Shown piece after piece: positions 19,761-27,999 of a stretch of 34,778 bases of DNA. The notes below the pieces were generated by a model. It was not told the DNA's origin. It did not search any database and worked only from the letters and a program-made list of their open reading frames with translations. Origin of the DNA: Clostridiales bacterium (GTDB lineage Bacteria; Acidobacteriota; Aminicenantia; Aminicenantales; UBA8522); the NCBI GenBank assembly GCA_029907205.1, contig JARYMI010000029.1:1-34778 (forward strand). Reading direction: 5' to 3'. Both the position numbers and the translations under genes were made by a program. Every line of letters starts with the position of its first letter. Position 1 is the stretch's first letter.

Positions 19761-20974
19761 TGGCAATCTGGCCATTTAGGAAGAAGGCGATCACGGCGAT
19801 AGCGGGCGGATATACGGTCATTGAGATCCCGGGTATAGGAAGAATCGTCTCCGACAGGCTCGGTAGTCACATCAAGGCGATGGCTCTGTCGGATGCCGTC
19901 TATGCCTGCATAACTAAGATCCAGCTCGCAGCTTCGACTGTACCCTGGTATCTGTATCAAAAGAGGGGAAACGAGGTTGTTGAAGTCGAGAACCATCCAG
20001 TCGTTGATTTTCTTAAACGGCCTGGAAGCCGGATGGCCTGGGGCGAGTTTATCGAAAAATACCTGATGCACAAACTGCTGACCGGAAATGCCTACCTGTT
20101 GATCAATTTGCCCACTTTTAAAACAAAAATAGAGACTTCTTTCCTTCACCCTAATTGGACTGAACCAATTAGAAGTGGCGATAAGATTAATTATCAATAT
20201 GGCAGCCAGATGTTCTCTGAGGAAGAGGTAGTACACTTTAAAATGCCGAATCCTGAAGAAGACGGAATAAATGTTCTGAAGGGGTTGAGTCCAATCGCTC
20301 CGATTGCCAAGAAGATTGATATCCATTCTTACTCTGAGGAATGGATGTTCAGACTTCTGGAAAACGGAGCGATGCCTCCGATTACACTGACGACAGATAA
20401 GCCATTAACCACCGATCAGAGAAAATTCCTGCAGGAGCAGCTGCAGAGGGAATATATGGGTCCTGAAAAAGCAGTAAAGCCGCTGATTCTTGAAGGTGGG
20501 TTGAAAGCCCAGAAGGTTGGATTTTCTCCCACAGACATCAATTTCCAGCCGCTCCAGGTCGGAATTCTGCGCAGGGTTGCCAATGTATATCATGTGCCGT
20601 CCGAGTTGCTGGGGGATGTGGAATATAAGACTTACAGTAATGCCAAAGAAGCAGTGAGGGCGCTCTATCACTGGGCGGTTCTCCCGCACCTTCAGAAGCT
20701 CAAAGAGGAACTCAATTACCGTATCGTCAGGCAGTTCGGCGAGGATCTGTTCATTGATTATGACGTGAGTGGAATTGAGGCGCTATCTGCTGACCTGGCT
20801 GAGCTCTGGGAACGGGTCGGCAAAGCCAAGGATAGGGGAATCATCAATATCAATGAGGCGAGAGAAGAAATCGGCTGGGGAAGAACGGAAGAACCCGGGG
20901 CCGACAAGCTACTTATCGGCGGGAATGTTGTCCCCTTGGAATTTATCAGCGGAACTACCGAGGAAGAGGAATGA
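19757..20974 (+). CDS. Portal protein (HK97 family)
   Basis: This protein of about 405 residues has the features of HK97-type portals: an N-terminal region around SDAVYACITKIQLAASTVPW, KLLTGNAYLLINL, a central QLQREYMGPEKAVKPLILEGG segment, and VPSELLGDVEYKTYSNAKEA before the helical crown. It forms the dodecameric ring for DNA entry and the site of tail attachment. ATG 19757 overlaps the terminase stop; ATG 19748 and 19760 in the same frame are alternatives. Confidence 0.9.
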   Translation: MMAIWPFRKKAITAIAGGYTVIEIPGIGRIVSDRLGSHIKAMALSDAVYACITKIQLAASTVPWYLYQKRGNEVVEVENHPVVDFLKRPGSRMAWGEFIEKYLMHKLLTGNAYLLINLPTFKTKIETSFLHPNWTEPIRSGDKINYQYGSQMFSEEEVVHFKMPNPEEDGINVLKGLSPIAPIAKKIDIHSYSEEWMFRLLENGAMPPITLTTDKPLTTDQRKFLQEQLQREYMGPEKAVKPLILEGGLKAQKVGFSPTDINFQPLQVGILRRVANVYHVPSELLGDVEYKTYSNAKEAVRALYHWAVLPHLQKLKEELNYRIVRQFGEDLFIDYDVSGIEALSADLAELWERVGKAKDRGIININEAREEIGWGRTEEPGADKLLIGGNVVPLEFISGTTEEEE

Positions 20975-21873
20975 TATACGAGCTTATTGAACAGAAGATT
21001 CGCAGGCCAGAGCGGATTATTCTGACCGGACGCAGTCATCGGGGAGAGTTGCTGTCCTATCTTCAGAATGCTGAACCCGCGCTTGTGAAGAAGGTGAATA
21101 TACTCTGGAAAGCGATAAAAAAGGCGGTCACTGATAAGGATATCGAATATATCAGACAAACCGGCTCTGTTCAGCAAGGGTTGATTGATGCCTGGTGCAT
21201 TGTGGTTACGGAATGGGCCGAGGCTGCCCTTGAACCAGCCTGGAAAAGAGCGATTGGATCGGCGGGAAATTCTATGTTTGAGGCGCTCAGAAGGCCAAGA
21301 AAAGCAGCAGAGTTCAATTCCGTCCACTCCAACATCCTGAAATGGATGGCTGAACGCGGAGGAATTCTAATCCGGGAATTGACTGAAGGCCAGGCAAAAA
21401 CAATCAATGCCCTTCTCCGCCACCAGGTCTTTCAGGGAATTACAAGCAATTATCAGCTCTCGAGAATGCTCTTATCCTTCATAGGGCTACTTCAGAAAGA
21501 GGCTATTGCCGTAGCCAATTATCGAATGGAACTTATTAGCCAGGGCGTGACTCTTAAGAAAACAGATGGGCTGGTTGAAATATATGCACGCTCTCTTCTA
21601 AAGAACCGGGTCAAACGCATAGCCAGGACAGAGCTCTGCTCAGCTTACAACTTCGGCCAGTGGGAGAGTTTGAGGCAGATGAGAGAATCCGGCCTGGTGG
21701 ACGAGATTGAAAAGGAATGGCTCACTGCCGATGACGAGAGAACCTGCCCTGTTTGCGCAGGGTTAGATGGAGAAAAGGTGGGGCATGACGAGCAATTTTC
21801 CTGCGGCCAGATGCATCCGCCTGCCCATGTGCAGTGCCGGTGCAGTCTCGGCTATTCGGCTTTGAGGAGGTGA
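20971..21873 (+). CDS. Minor head protein, Mu gpF-like
   Basis: This 300-residue protein ends in the hallmark of the phage head morphogenesis family: IARTELCSAYNFGQ, then TADDERTCPVCAGLDG, and PPAHVQCRC at the C-terminus, a Cys/His-rich unit likely to bind zinc. The first 150 residues are helical. It overlaps the portal gene by ATGA. It is expected to be a minor capsid component near the portal. Confidence 0.88.
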   Translation: MIYELIEQKIRRPERIILTGRSHRGELLSYLQNAEPALVKKVNILWKAIKKAVTDKDIEYIRQTGSVQQGLIDAWCIVVTEWAEAALEPAWKRAIGSAGNSMFEALRRPRKAAEFNSVHSNILKWMAERGGILIRELTEGQAKTINALLRHQVFQGITSNYQLSRMLLSFIGLLQKEAIAVANYRMELISQGVTLKKTDGLVEIYARSLLKNRVKRIARTELCSAYNFGQWESLRQMRESGLVDEIEKEWLTADDERTCPVCAGLDGEKVGHDEQFSCGQMHPPAHVQCRCSLGYSALRR

Positions 21874-21875
21874 AA

Positions 21876-22844
21876 ATGCCAATCGAAAGAAAAACCTTTC
21901 CTATAGAAATCAAGGAGATATCTGATTCGGGCACACTGGAAGGTTATCTCTCCGTTTTTGGAAACGTTGATGAGGGTGGCGATATCGTAGAAAAAGGAGC
22001 TTTCAAGAAAACAATCAAGGAAAAGAAGACGTTTCCGCTTCTCTGGCATCATAACTCTTCCGTCCCGGACCTAGTGGTGGGGACTTTCAGGGCAGAAGAG
22101 GATACGAGGGGCCTGGCAATCAGGGCTGAATTCTTCGATGATGAAGATAGTCAAAAGGCGCGGCGGAAAGTCCAGAGGCTTCAAGAACGGGGCGTCGTTG
22201 TTGGCCTCTCGATAGGATATCGGGCCATCAAGTGGGCCTATGACACAATCGAGGGCCGAACTGTTAGGAGACTGAAGGAAATTGCGCTTGATGAGGGCTC
22301 TATCACGCTTTTTCCGATGAATCAGGAAGCTCTGGTCGAGAGCGTGAAATCCCTAATTGACCGGATAGACAGGCTCGAAGAAGAAAAAGCTGAATGGACC
22401 GCTGCCTTCATCAATTCACTTCCAGATGCTGCCTTTGCCGTTATCGAACCGGCATATAAGAACGGAGACACTGAAGACAAAAGGGCCAGGCATCTGCCAC
22501 ATCATAAGAAAAGCGTCACTGATCCGGATGATGATGATTCAGTTGATCTCCCGCACCTCAGAAATGCCCTGGCCAGAATGAATCAGATCAAACCGGTCAC
22601 AGATTCGATATCAGCTGAAGAGCTTAGAAAAAAGGCGATGAAGCATCTAATCGGTCATGCAAAACGTCTCGGCATCGGTGATTATGAGGATGCCGATAAA
22701 TCAATATCGCACTCTGCCGGAGAGCCGCCTGATAGCACTCTATCCGGAGAGCCGCCGAGAAGCCCACTTTTTCCGGTAATCGAGGCGCTGGAAAAGCCGG
22801 GTAAATCCATATGGTCAGAAGTCCTCGAGAAAGTTTCAAAGTGA
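21876..22844 (+). CDS. Prohead protease with C-terminal extension
   Basis: The start is ATG 21876 after GAGGAGGTG; the frame extends upstream inside the previous gene. The first 160 residues are an HK97-type prohead protease: catalytic His at 58-59 (LLWHHN) and Ser112 (GLSIGYRA). The C-terminal 150 residues form an extra region with HLPHH and VDLPHLRNALARMNQ, a basic helix KRLGIGD, and two copies of a SGEPP motif encoded by a 13-base DNA repeat. The extension may be a scaffold or be removed on maturation. The product is 322 residues. Confidence 0.88.
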   Translation: MPIERKTFPIEIKEISDSGTLEGYLSVFGNVDEGGDIVEKGAFKKTIKEKKTFPLLWHHNSSVPDLVVGTFRAEEDTRGLAIRAEFFDDEDSQKARRKVQRLQERGVVVGLSIGYRAIKWAYDTIEGRTVRRLKEIALDEGSITLFPMNQEALVESVKSLIDRIDRLEEEKAEWTAAFINSLPDAAFAVIEPAYKNGDTEDKRARHLPHHKKSVTDPDDDDSVDLPHLRNALARMNQIKPVTDSISAEELRKKAMKHLIGHAKRLGIGDYEDADKSISHSAGEPPDSTLSGEPPRSPLFPVIEALEKPGKSIWSEVLEKVSK

Positions 22845-22856
22845 CGGAGGTAAAAA

Positions 22857-24065
22857 TTGGAAGGACTGCAAGTAAAGGAACTGGTTGAAAAGGTGAAGTC
22901 CGAGCTAGCAAGAGAGGCCAAAGAGGACGCCGAGAAGATCATCAAGCTCATCCATGATGAGCGCCAGAAGTATGAGGACGCCCTCAAAGGCCGGATCTCA
23001 GAATCGGACTTCAAGGTTTTCCAGGAAAAGAGCCAGGCTGCCGAGCTGGAGATCAAGAAAAAAATTGATGAACTGGAACTCAGGCTGAAACAGATTGCGG
23101 TGGAAACGGCGATGAAGGAACAGAAGGGAGCAGCTTCTCCGGAGCGCAAGGCATTTGTTTCCTGGATCAGGAAGGGCGAGAAAAATCTTTCAGCCGACGA
23201 GCTGAAGGTTATGCGGATTTCTGAAGATGTTACCGGTGGTTATGTGACCCCTGTGGAGTTTGATTCCCGTATCATTGAGATCTTGAAGGTATTTTCGCCA
23301 ATAAGGGAAATGGCAGAAGTGTTTTCGATCGGCGGGGCTGGAGTTGAGATCCCGAAAGAATCGGCGGTAGATATGGATGCCTTTGCTGCCTGGCCCGGGG
23401 AGACTCTGGCAGCTCAGGACTTGAAGTTTGCGGAAGAAAGGTTTACGCCCTTTGAGCTTCAGGCGCTGGTGACGCCAAAGCGCACCCTGATTGAAGATGC
23501 TGCTTTCGACATCGAGGGTTACATTCAGAGGAAGGTCGCCGAAATCTATGCCTATAAAGAGGGCAAAGCTTTTGTCGTCGGGGATGGTGTCAATAAGCCC
23601 GAAGGCCTGCTGAGCGCCAACATCTCTTCAGTCAATTCTGGTGACGCCTCAAAGATCACTGCAGATGGCCTATTCAAGCTTGTCTACAATGTGTCCACTC
23701 CCTATGCCCGTGGAGCTGCCTGGCTGTTGAACCGCCTCACCATTCTGGAAGTCCGGCTCTTAAAGGATCAGGAAAATCGGTATCTGTGGCAGCCCGCGCT
23801 TCAGGCCGGAGAGCCATCAACTCTGCTAGGATATCCGGTTTACGAATCTCCGGACATGCCCACCGTGGCAAGCAATGCCTATCCCGTGATCTTCGGCAAT
23901 TTCAAGGCCGGATACAAGATCGTCGACCGGGTTGGCATGACTGTGCAGAGACTGGTTGAAAAATGGGCCACTGAGGGCAAAATCGGATTCCTGTTCTGGA
24001 AACGGGTTGACGGCGGTGTAACTGTGCCGGATGCCTTCAGAAAACTGAAGATTGCAGCCAGCTAA
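22857..24065 (+). CDS. Major capsid protein (HK97 fold)
   Basis: The start is TTG 22857, six bases after GGAGGTAAAAA. The 402-residue protein has an N-terminal helical delta domain (about 1-100) that is likely cleaved by the protease. After it comes the HK97 capsid domain with DVTGGYVTPVEF, FELQALVTPKRTLIEDAA, and KAFVVGDGVNKPEGLL. Mature length would be about 290-300 residues, near that of HK97 gp5. It follows the protease gene directly. Confidence 0.92.
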   Translation: MEGLQVKELVEKVKSELAREAKEDAEKIIKLIHDERQKYEDALKGRISESDFKVFQEKSQAAELEIKKKIDELELRLKQIAVETAMKEQKGAASPERKAFVSWIRKGEKNLSADELKVMRISEDVTGGYVTPVEFDSRIIEILKVFSPIREMAEVFSIGGAGVEIPKESAVDMDAFAAWPGETLAAQDLKFAEERFTPFELQALVTPKRTLIEDAAFDIEGYIQRKVAEIYAYKEGKAFVVGDGVNKPEGLLSANISSVNSGDASKITADGLFKLVYNVSTPYARGAAWLLNRLTILEVRLLKDQENRYLWQPALQAGEPSTLLGYPVYESPDMPTVASNAYPVIFGNFKAGYKIVDRVGMTVQRLVEKWATEGKIGFLFWKRVDGGVTVPDAFRKLKIAAS

Positions 24066-24077
24066 TGGAGGTGAAAA

Positions 24078-24479
24078 GTGAGCGTGAGAGATCTGTATAA
24101 CAATCTCAAGGCTGTGGTGGCGATTAATACCACCACCGGGAAAAATGACCTGACCGGAAATCTGATAGACCTCCAGGGATTCAATGGAGCACTCGTTGTT
24201 GTTCAGAGCGGAGCCATTACTGACGGGACCTTTACTTTCGAGCTCCAGCACGGAAACGCCTCGGATGGTTCTGATCTGGCTGCGGTGCCGGATGAGGACC
24301 TGCTGGGGTCGGAGCCCGTGTTCGCACCTACTGACGACAACGTGGTGAAGCAGTTCGGATATGTCGGCACCAAGCGTTATATCAAGCTTGTGGCCACGGT
24401 GTCCGGATCTCCTGCCACCGGTGGAACCCTTGGGGCTATTGTGATCAAGGGTTTTCCGAGACACGCTCCGGTCAGCTGA
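24078..24479 (+). CDS. Small beta-rich head protein, possible decoration protein
   Basis: The start is GTG 24078 after GGAGGTGAAAA. The 133-residue protein is beta-rich and Gly/Thr-rich without helices, and is placed right after the capsid gene and before a strong terminator. Both facts fit a highly made capsid decoration protein. The sequence FGYVGTKRYIKLVATVSGSPATGG resembles jelly-roll or beta-sandwich decoration proteins. Family not certain. Confidence 0.65.
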   Translation: MSVRDLYNNLKAVVAINTTTGKNDLTGNLIDLQGFNGALVVVQSGAITDGTFTFELQHGNASDGSDLAAVPDEDLLGSEPVFAPTDDNVVKQFGYVGTKRYIKLVATVSGSPATGGTLGAIVIKGFPRHAPVS

Positions 24480-24482
24480 GAA

Positions 24483-24549
24483 AGCGCCAATTAATTTGAA
24501 TATATGGGGGCGCAGCTCTTGAGGCTCGCCCCCTGGCGCTCTTTCTTTA
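24483..24549 (+). terminator. Nested terminator after the head genes
   Basis: AGCGCCA (24483-24489) pairs with TGGCGCT (24534-24540), and inside it GGGGGCG (24506-24512) pairs with CGCCCCC (24527-24533). CTTTCTTT follows directly. Two stacked helices and a pyrimidine run give a good intrinsic terminator. It would keep capsid mRNA levels above those of tail genes. Confidence 0.7.
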
Positions 24550-24565
24550 GATGAGGAAGGAAGAA

Positions 24566-24799
24566 ATGAAACGAATAAGAATGCTGCAGACCAGATACGG
24601 AAGTCCTGATGGCATTCAGGTTTTTCAGTATCAGGCTGGCCAGATTTATTCGATCCCGGATAACTTGGCTGATATTTTTCTGTCCCAGGGCTGGGCACAA
24701 GAGGATAAGACGCTGGATGGCATGATGGAGACAAAACAAACTGTTACCCGGGGAAATGAACCACGAGCTGAAAGAAAAATTAGAGGTAGGAAAGGATAA
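24566..24799 (+). CDS. Small head-tail region protein
   Basis: The start is ATG 24566 after AGGAAGG; an upstream ATG at 24551 lacks a ribosome site. The 77-residue protein has a beta-rich core (TRYGSPDGIQVFQYQAGQIYSIPDNLADIFLSQGWA) and a basic tail. Small proteins of this pattern sit between the capsid and connector genes in many HK97-like phages. Their function is not known to me. Confidence 0.6.
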   Translation: MKRIRMLQTRYGSPDGIQVFQYQAGQIYSIPDNLADIFLSQGWAQEDKTLDGMMETKQTVTRGNEPRAERKIRGRKG

Positions 24800-24801
24800 A
24801 C

Positions 24802-25332
24802 ATGGCAGTAATCAGTCTCGAAGAAGCCAAATTGTATCTCAAGGTTGATACAACTGACGACGATGTTCTGATTACCTCTCTTATTACTGTAGCGGAATCC
24901 ACTGTAGAAAAACTAACAGGGCGAAAACTCCTAACCTCTGACTTCGCCTACGTGCTTGGTATTCCCCATGATCCCATCTTGATTCCGTTCTGCCCACTTC
25001 AGGAAATAACAAAAATTGAAACGGTGGCCATTGACGGCACCACCACAGAGGTGGATCCCGCAATCTACGTGGTTGATATCTCCCAGGACCAGATGGGGAG
25101 GATCTGGCTTAAACCTGGCTGTTCCTGGCCAGCACACCGGGGTTTTGCCTCATTTATAATTACCGGAAAAGCGGGATATGGGGCCGATGCTTCCGCAGTC
25201 CCCGCTCCGCTAAAGACAGCTATTCTCATAGCCTTGGCATTTCTCTATGAGAACCGCGGCAAAGTAGAAAGCCAGGCATTGCTTGACTCGATATCTGCTC
25301 TTTGCTGGCCGTATCGTATCGTGGAGCTGTGA
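24802..25332 (+). CDS. Head-tail connector (gp6-like)
   Basis: This 176-residue protein starts MAVISLEEAKLYLKVD, the usual N-terminal pattern of gp6-like connectors. Helical DDDVLITSLITVAESTVEKLTGRKL is followed by beta sequence and a closing ALAFLYENRG helix. It should form the ring below the portal. The ribosome site is AAAGGA. Confidence 0.85.
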   Translation: MAVISLEEAKLYLKVDTTDDDVLITSLITVAESTVEKLTGRKLLTSDFAYVLGIPHDPILIPFCPLQEITKIETVAIDGTTTEVDPAIYVVDISQDQMGRIWLKPGCSWPAHRGFASFIITGKAGYGADASAVPAPLKTAILIALAFLYENRGKVESQALLDSISALCWPYRIVEL

Positions 25333-25333
25333 A

Positions 25334-25678
25334 ATGACAATAACTCGGTTTAAGAGATCCGAGCTTCCCGAGATAGGAGAACTACGTCAGCGGGTGGTGT
25401 TTCAATCCGCAGTCAAACTGGATGATGGCTATGGCGGCAAGCAGGTTATCTGGCAGGATGCATTTTCTGCCTGGGCGTTGATTGAGCCGTTATCAGCTCA
25501 CGAGAAGTTCGAAGCCATGAGTGTTCAGTCTCGGGTAACACATCGTGTTTATATCCGGTACCGGTCTGATGTTAGCACTGGGATGCGGATCAGGTATGGC
25601 GACAGGTTATTTGAGATCGAGGGAATCCTTGATGTTGGAGAGCAGAAAAGATTTTTAGAGCTTTTATGCTCGGAGTGA
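25334..25678 (+). CDS. Head closure (head-tail adaptor) protein
   Basis: The start is ATG 25334 after GGAG; the open frame reaches back into the upstream gene. The 114-residue product has the pattern of the small phage head-closure family: IGELRQRVVFQSAV, DDGYGGKQVIWQDAFSAWALIEPL, and VYIRYRSDVSTGMRIRYGDRLFEIEGI. It seals the connector and makes the tail-binding surface. Confidence 0.85.
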   Translation: MTITRFKRSELPEIGELRQRVVFQSAVKLDDGYGGKQVIWQDAFSAWALIEPLSAHEKFEAMSVQSRVTHRVYIRYRSDVSTGMRIRYGDRLFEIEGILDVGEQKRFLELLCSE

Positions 25679-25681
25679 GAG

Positions 25682-26137
25682 ATGGCTGCCAAAGTTGAAA
25701 TCAAGGGCCTGAATGAACTGGATAAATCACTCGATAAGATTCTCTCCAAAAAAGAGAGGATTAAACGGGAAGTGTTATTTACGGCCCTTGATATCCAGAG
25801 CAAGGCCAAGAAAAAACTACGGGAACAGAAGGCTATCGATGAAGGGTATTTGAAAAATTCGATTGTGGTCGATACGATCCGGGGCGGACTGGCGGCCGAG
25901 ATAGGTTCAATCGCTCCGTATGCGCCTTATGTTGAGTTCGGGACGAAACCGCATTTTCCGCCTCCGGATGCCCTGGAGGATTGGGCCCGTCGTCACGGCT
26001 TTGATTCAGCCTGGCCGATATGCAAGGTCATTGCCAAAAGAGGCCTGAAAGAACGGCCATATCTCAGTCCGGCCTATGAAGAAGAAAAAGATGGATTCGT
26101 TCAGAGAATCAAGAAGATCCTGGAGAGCGAAGAATGA
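25682..26137 (+). CDS. HK97 gp10-like tail-joining protein
   Basis: This 151-residue protein has the pattern of HK97 gp10-like proteins: an N-terminal KGLNELDKSLDKI helix, then GYLKNSIVV, PYAPYVEFGT, and RPYLSPAYEEEKD at the end. It joins head connector and tail tube. It overlaps the next gene by ATGA. Confidence 0.85.
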   Translation: MAAKVEIKGLNELDKSLDKILSKKERIKREVLFTALDIQSKAKKKLREQKAIDEGYLKNSIVVDTIRGGLAAEIGSIAPYAPYVEFGTKPHFPPPDALEDWARRHGFDSAWPICKVIAKRGLKERPYLSPAYEEEKDGFVQRIKKILESEE

Positions 26138-26523
26138 AGTCCCCATTTTTGGTCCTTCACAAAGCCATCAGGGACAGGATCATCTCTGCCACGGGAAGAG
26201 AAGTTTATGACGATTTTCCCGAGAATATCCCCATGCCGCACATCATCGCCGGAGAAATAGATGGGCGGGACTGGTCGGACAAATTCCAGCCCGGGCAGGA
26301 GGTTACGGCCACGATTCATGTTTGGTCCGATTATCCCGGCAAAAAAGAAGTGTCTGAAATTATGGACGAAATTCTGCAGGCCCTGACATCAGCCCCGCTA
26401 TCGCTCGGGAATTCATTCAGGGCAGTATGTGAAAACGTGGATATGTCGGAAATCATCGTTGATATAGACGGGGTCACCAGACACGGGATTCTGAAATTTA
26501 AATATCTCATTGAGGAGGTTTGA
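26134..26523 (+). CDS. Tail terminator (DUF3168-like)
   Basis: This 129-residue protein has the DUF3168 layout: an N-terminal ...LHKAIRDRI helix, a VYDDFPENIPMPHIIAGE stretch, then TATIHVWSD and a helix (KKEVSEIMDEILQALT). It probably caps the tail tube at the head end. It overlaps gp10-like by ATGA. Confidence 0.8.
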   Translation: MKSPFLVLHKAIRDRIISATGREVYDDFPENIPMPHIIAGEIDGRDWSDKFQPGQEVTATIHVWSDYPGKKEVSEIMDEILQALTSAPLSLGNSFRAVCENVDMSEIIVDIDGVTRHGILKFKYLIEEV

Positions 26524-26524
26524 G

Positions 26525-26872
26525 GTGGGAAAGAAAAAGAACGCCCCCCGACCGCAGAGTATCAATATTTCGGAAATTCTGACCCAAAGGTTTCAGAATG
26601 AATTAGTGGAAATAAAGCCCTGCCAGATTCCCGCTGGACCAAAGATTGATGAGGAAAAGGACCATATAGTTTCGGTCAAATATCGCGGTATCGATTTGAG
26701 AGATAGCCTGGATGAACTTATCGCCCGGGCAAAAGAAGAAGTCATAACAGAAAAGGCAAGGCTTTATCTTCACGCCTGCCGGAAAGTATTTACCCGGGAT
26801 GAAAATAATAGGCTCCTGATGAAGGGGCTGAATCTATATTACAGGCTGAAAGGCCTAAAATTTAGGAGGTAA
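26525..26872 (+). CDS. Hypothetical tail-region protein
   Basis: The start is GTG 26525 after GAGGAGGTTTGAG. The 115-residue product has a Lys-rich N-terminus, a central beta/turn region and a helical basic C-terminus (YLHACRKVFTRDENNRLLMKGLNLYYRLKGLKFRR). Its place between tail terminator and tail tube genes suggests a tail role. No family recognised. Confidence 0.6.
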   Translation: MGKKKNAPRPQSINISEILTQRFQNELVEIKPCQIPAGPKIDEEKDHIVSVKYRGIDLRDSLDELIARAKEEVITEKARLYLHACRKVFTRDENNRLLMKGLNLYYRLKGLKFRR

Positions 26873-26874
26873 AT

Positions 26875-27282
26875 ATGCCAAAAATCAGAGGAAAGGACAT
26901 TTACGTCGAGGTCAACACCGGAACCGAGCAGACGCCCGTCTGGACTAAGGTAGGCGGCGCGACCGATGCCTCAATTGACATGTCCGGCGAAGGCATTGAT
27001 GTAACCGATAAGGATTCTGAAGGCTGGGCCGAGTCGCTCATCGGAATCAAATCGGTTGAGGTCTCTTCAGAGCACTTCATGCTTGACAGCGATGTCGGGT
27101 ACTCTGAGCTCGAGGATGCATATCTCAATGATACGCTGCTCGATCTGCGGTTTACCGTGGCTGCCAGCAAGTTTTTCCGCGGGAAATTCAGGGTCAGCAA
27201 GCTTTCGATTAAGGGCCCCCTGAAAGAGGCAGGGACCGTTTCGGTGAGCTTCAGCCTTTCCGGCCCCCTGTCCACAACCTGA
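26875..27282 (+). CDS. Major tail tube protein
   Basis: This 135-residue protein has the beta-sandwich pattern of siphovirus tail tube proteins: KIRGKDIYVEVNTG, then KVGGATDASIDMSGEGIDVTDKD, a GWAESLIGIKSVEVS stretch, and a C-terminal AGTVSVSFSLSGPL. The ribosome site AGGAGG is strong, as expected for a highly made protein. It is placed before the chaperone and tape-measure genes. Confidence 0.85.
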   Translation: MPKIRGKDIYVEVNTGTEQTPVWTKVGGATDASIDMSGEGIDVTDKDSEGWAESLIGIKSVEVSSEHFMLDSDVGYSELEDAYLNDTLLDLRFTVAASKFFRGKFRVSKLSIKGPLKEAGTVSVSFSLSGPLSTT

Positions 27283-27293
27283 TGAAGAGGTAG

Positions 27294-27707
27294 ATGGTGA
27301 AAGAATTTGTTCTTGAACTGGATCGCCCGAGAAAGCTTGTCTATGATTTCGATGCCTGGGACCTGATCTCCGAACATTTCGGCACTGGCGATGGGAAAGA
27401 ATTCGATCTGGACTCGCTGAATATCACCTACCGAGATCTGCCGTTTCTGGTCTATGCGGGGCTGAGATGGGAGGACGAATCACTCTCCTACGAACAGACC
27501 AAGAAGTTGCTGAACGGGGCTATCCGTTCTGGAAGGCTTGATATCATGCAGATTCTCGATGTGGTGATGAAGGCAATTTTTGCTCAGAGTGGGGTCAAGC
27601 AGCGATCGGAATTGAAAGCAGAGGCAGCTTCGGCAGAAGAGGTCCAAAAAAACGGGTTGACGGCGGAGGGAACTCCGGAGATTGGCTCAGGCAGCAAAGA
27701 AAGTTAG
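27294..27707 (+). CDS. Tail assembly chaperone, short form (gpG-like)
   Basis: This 137-residue protein is read without frameshift. It is mostly helical with an Ala/Glu-rich tail after residue 100. ATG 27294 is followed by GTG 27297, and AGAGG fits either start. The A AAA AAC slip site near its end links it to the downstream frame. Its position between tail tube and tape-measure genes is the normal one for this chaperone. Confidence 0.8.
   Translation: MVKEFVLELDRPRKLVYDFDAWDLISEHFGTGDGKEFDLDSLNITYRDLPFLVYAGLRWEDESLSYEQTKKLLNGAIRSGRLDIMQILDVVMKAIFAQSGVKQRSELKAEAASAEEVQKNGLTAEGTPEIGSGSKES
27647..27677 (+). promoter_or_regulatory. -1 programmed frameshift site and hairpin
   Basis: The heptamer A AAA AAC (27647-27653) is in the correct phase of the chaperone frame (CAA AAA AAC). 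Ten bases later a hairpin, CGGAG-GGAA-CTCCG (27664-27677), can stall the ribosome. After a -1 slip the frame is open for 114 residues to 27997. Phase, slip sequence, spacing, hairpin and open frame all agree. Confidence 0.88.
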
Positions 27708-27997
27708 CCGCTGCCTATCTGGGGATCTTCCGCCAGAAAGATTTCAGTCGACTGCTGCCCGAAGAGCTTTTGACGGCTATGGAGGGCATATCGGAGCGGG
27801 AATATGAGCGAGAGCGGGCGGAATGGATTCGAATGGCCTGGTTCACGTCCATTCTGCTCGCTCCGCATAACAATGGCAGGGCGGTAGATTTCAATGACCT
27901 TCTGCCGGAATGCTTTCAGGTAGAAAGCAAGAAGATGACCCGAGAAGATGTCAGGGGAGAGCTTGAGAGTCTGAAAAAAAGACTGGCGATTGAATAA
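27653..27997 (+). CDS. Tail assembly chaperone, frameshift extension (gpT-like)
   Basis: This is the -1 frame region fused to the first 120 residues of the short form, giving about 234 residues. The frame begins CGG GTT GAC and contains WLRQQRKLAAAYLG, then LLPEELLTAMEGISE, and ends in a charged helix. It has no ribosome site of its own, in agreement with translation only by frameshift. In lambda the long form binds the tape-measure protein through this part. Confidence 0.85.
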   Translation, partial: RVDGGGNSGDWLRQQRKLAAAYLGIFRQKDFSRLLPEELLTAMEGISEREYERERAEWIRMAWFTSILLAPHNNGRAVDFNDLLPECFQVESKKMTREDVRGELESLKKRLAIE

Positions 27998-27999
27998 AC

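Noticed and set aside
23826..24734. A 302-codon minus-strand frame
   Set aside because: It is antisense to the capsid and decoration genes, crosses a terminator, and shows no domain or start signal.
27770..27997. A separate gene starting at TTG 27770
   Set aside because: It has no ribosome site, and the frame is open further upstream to the slip site, so it is the frameshift extension.
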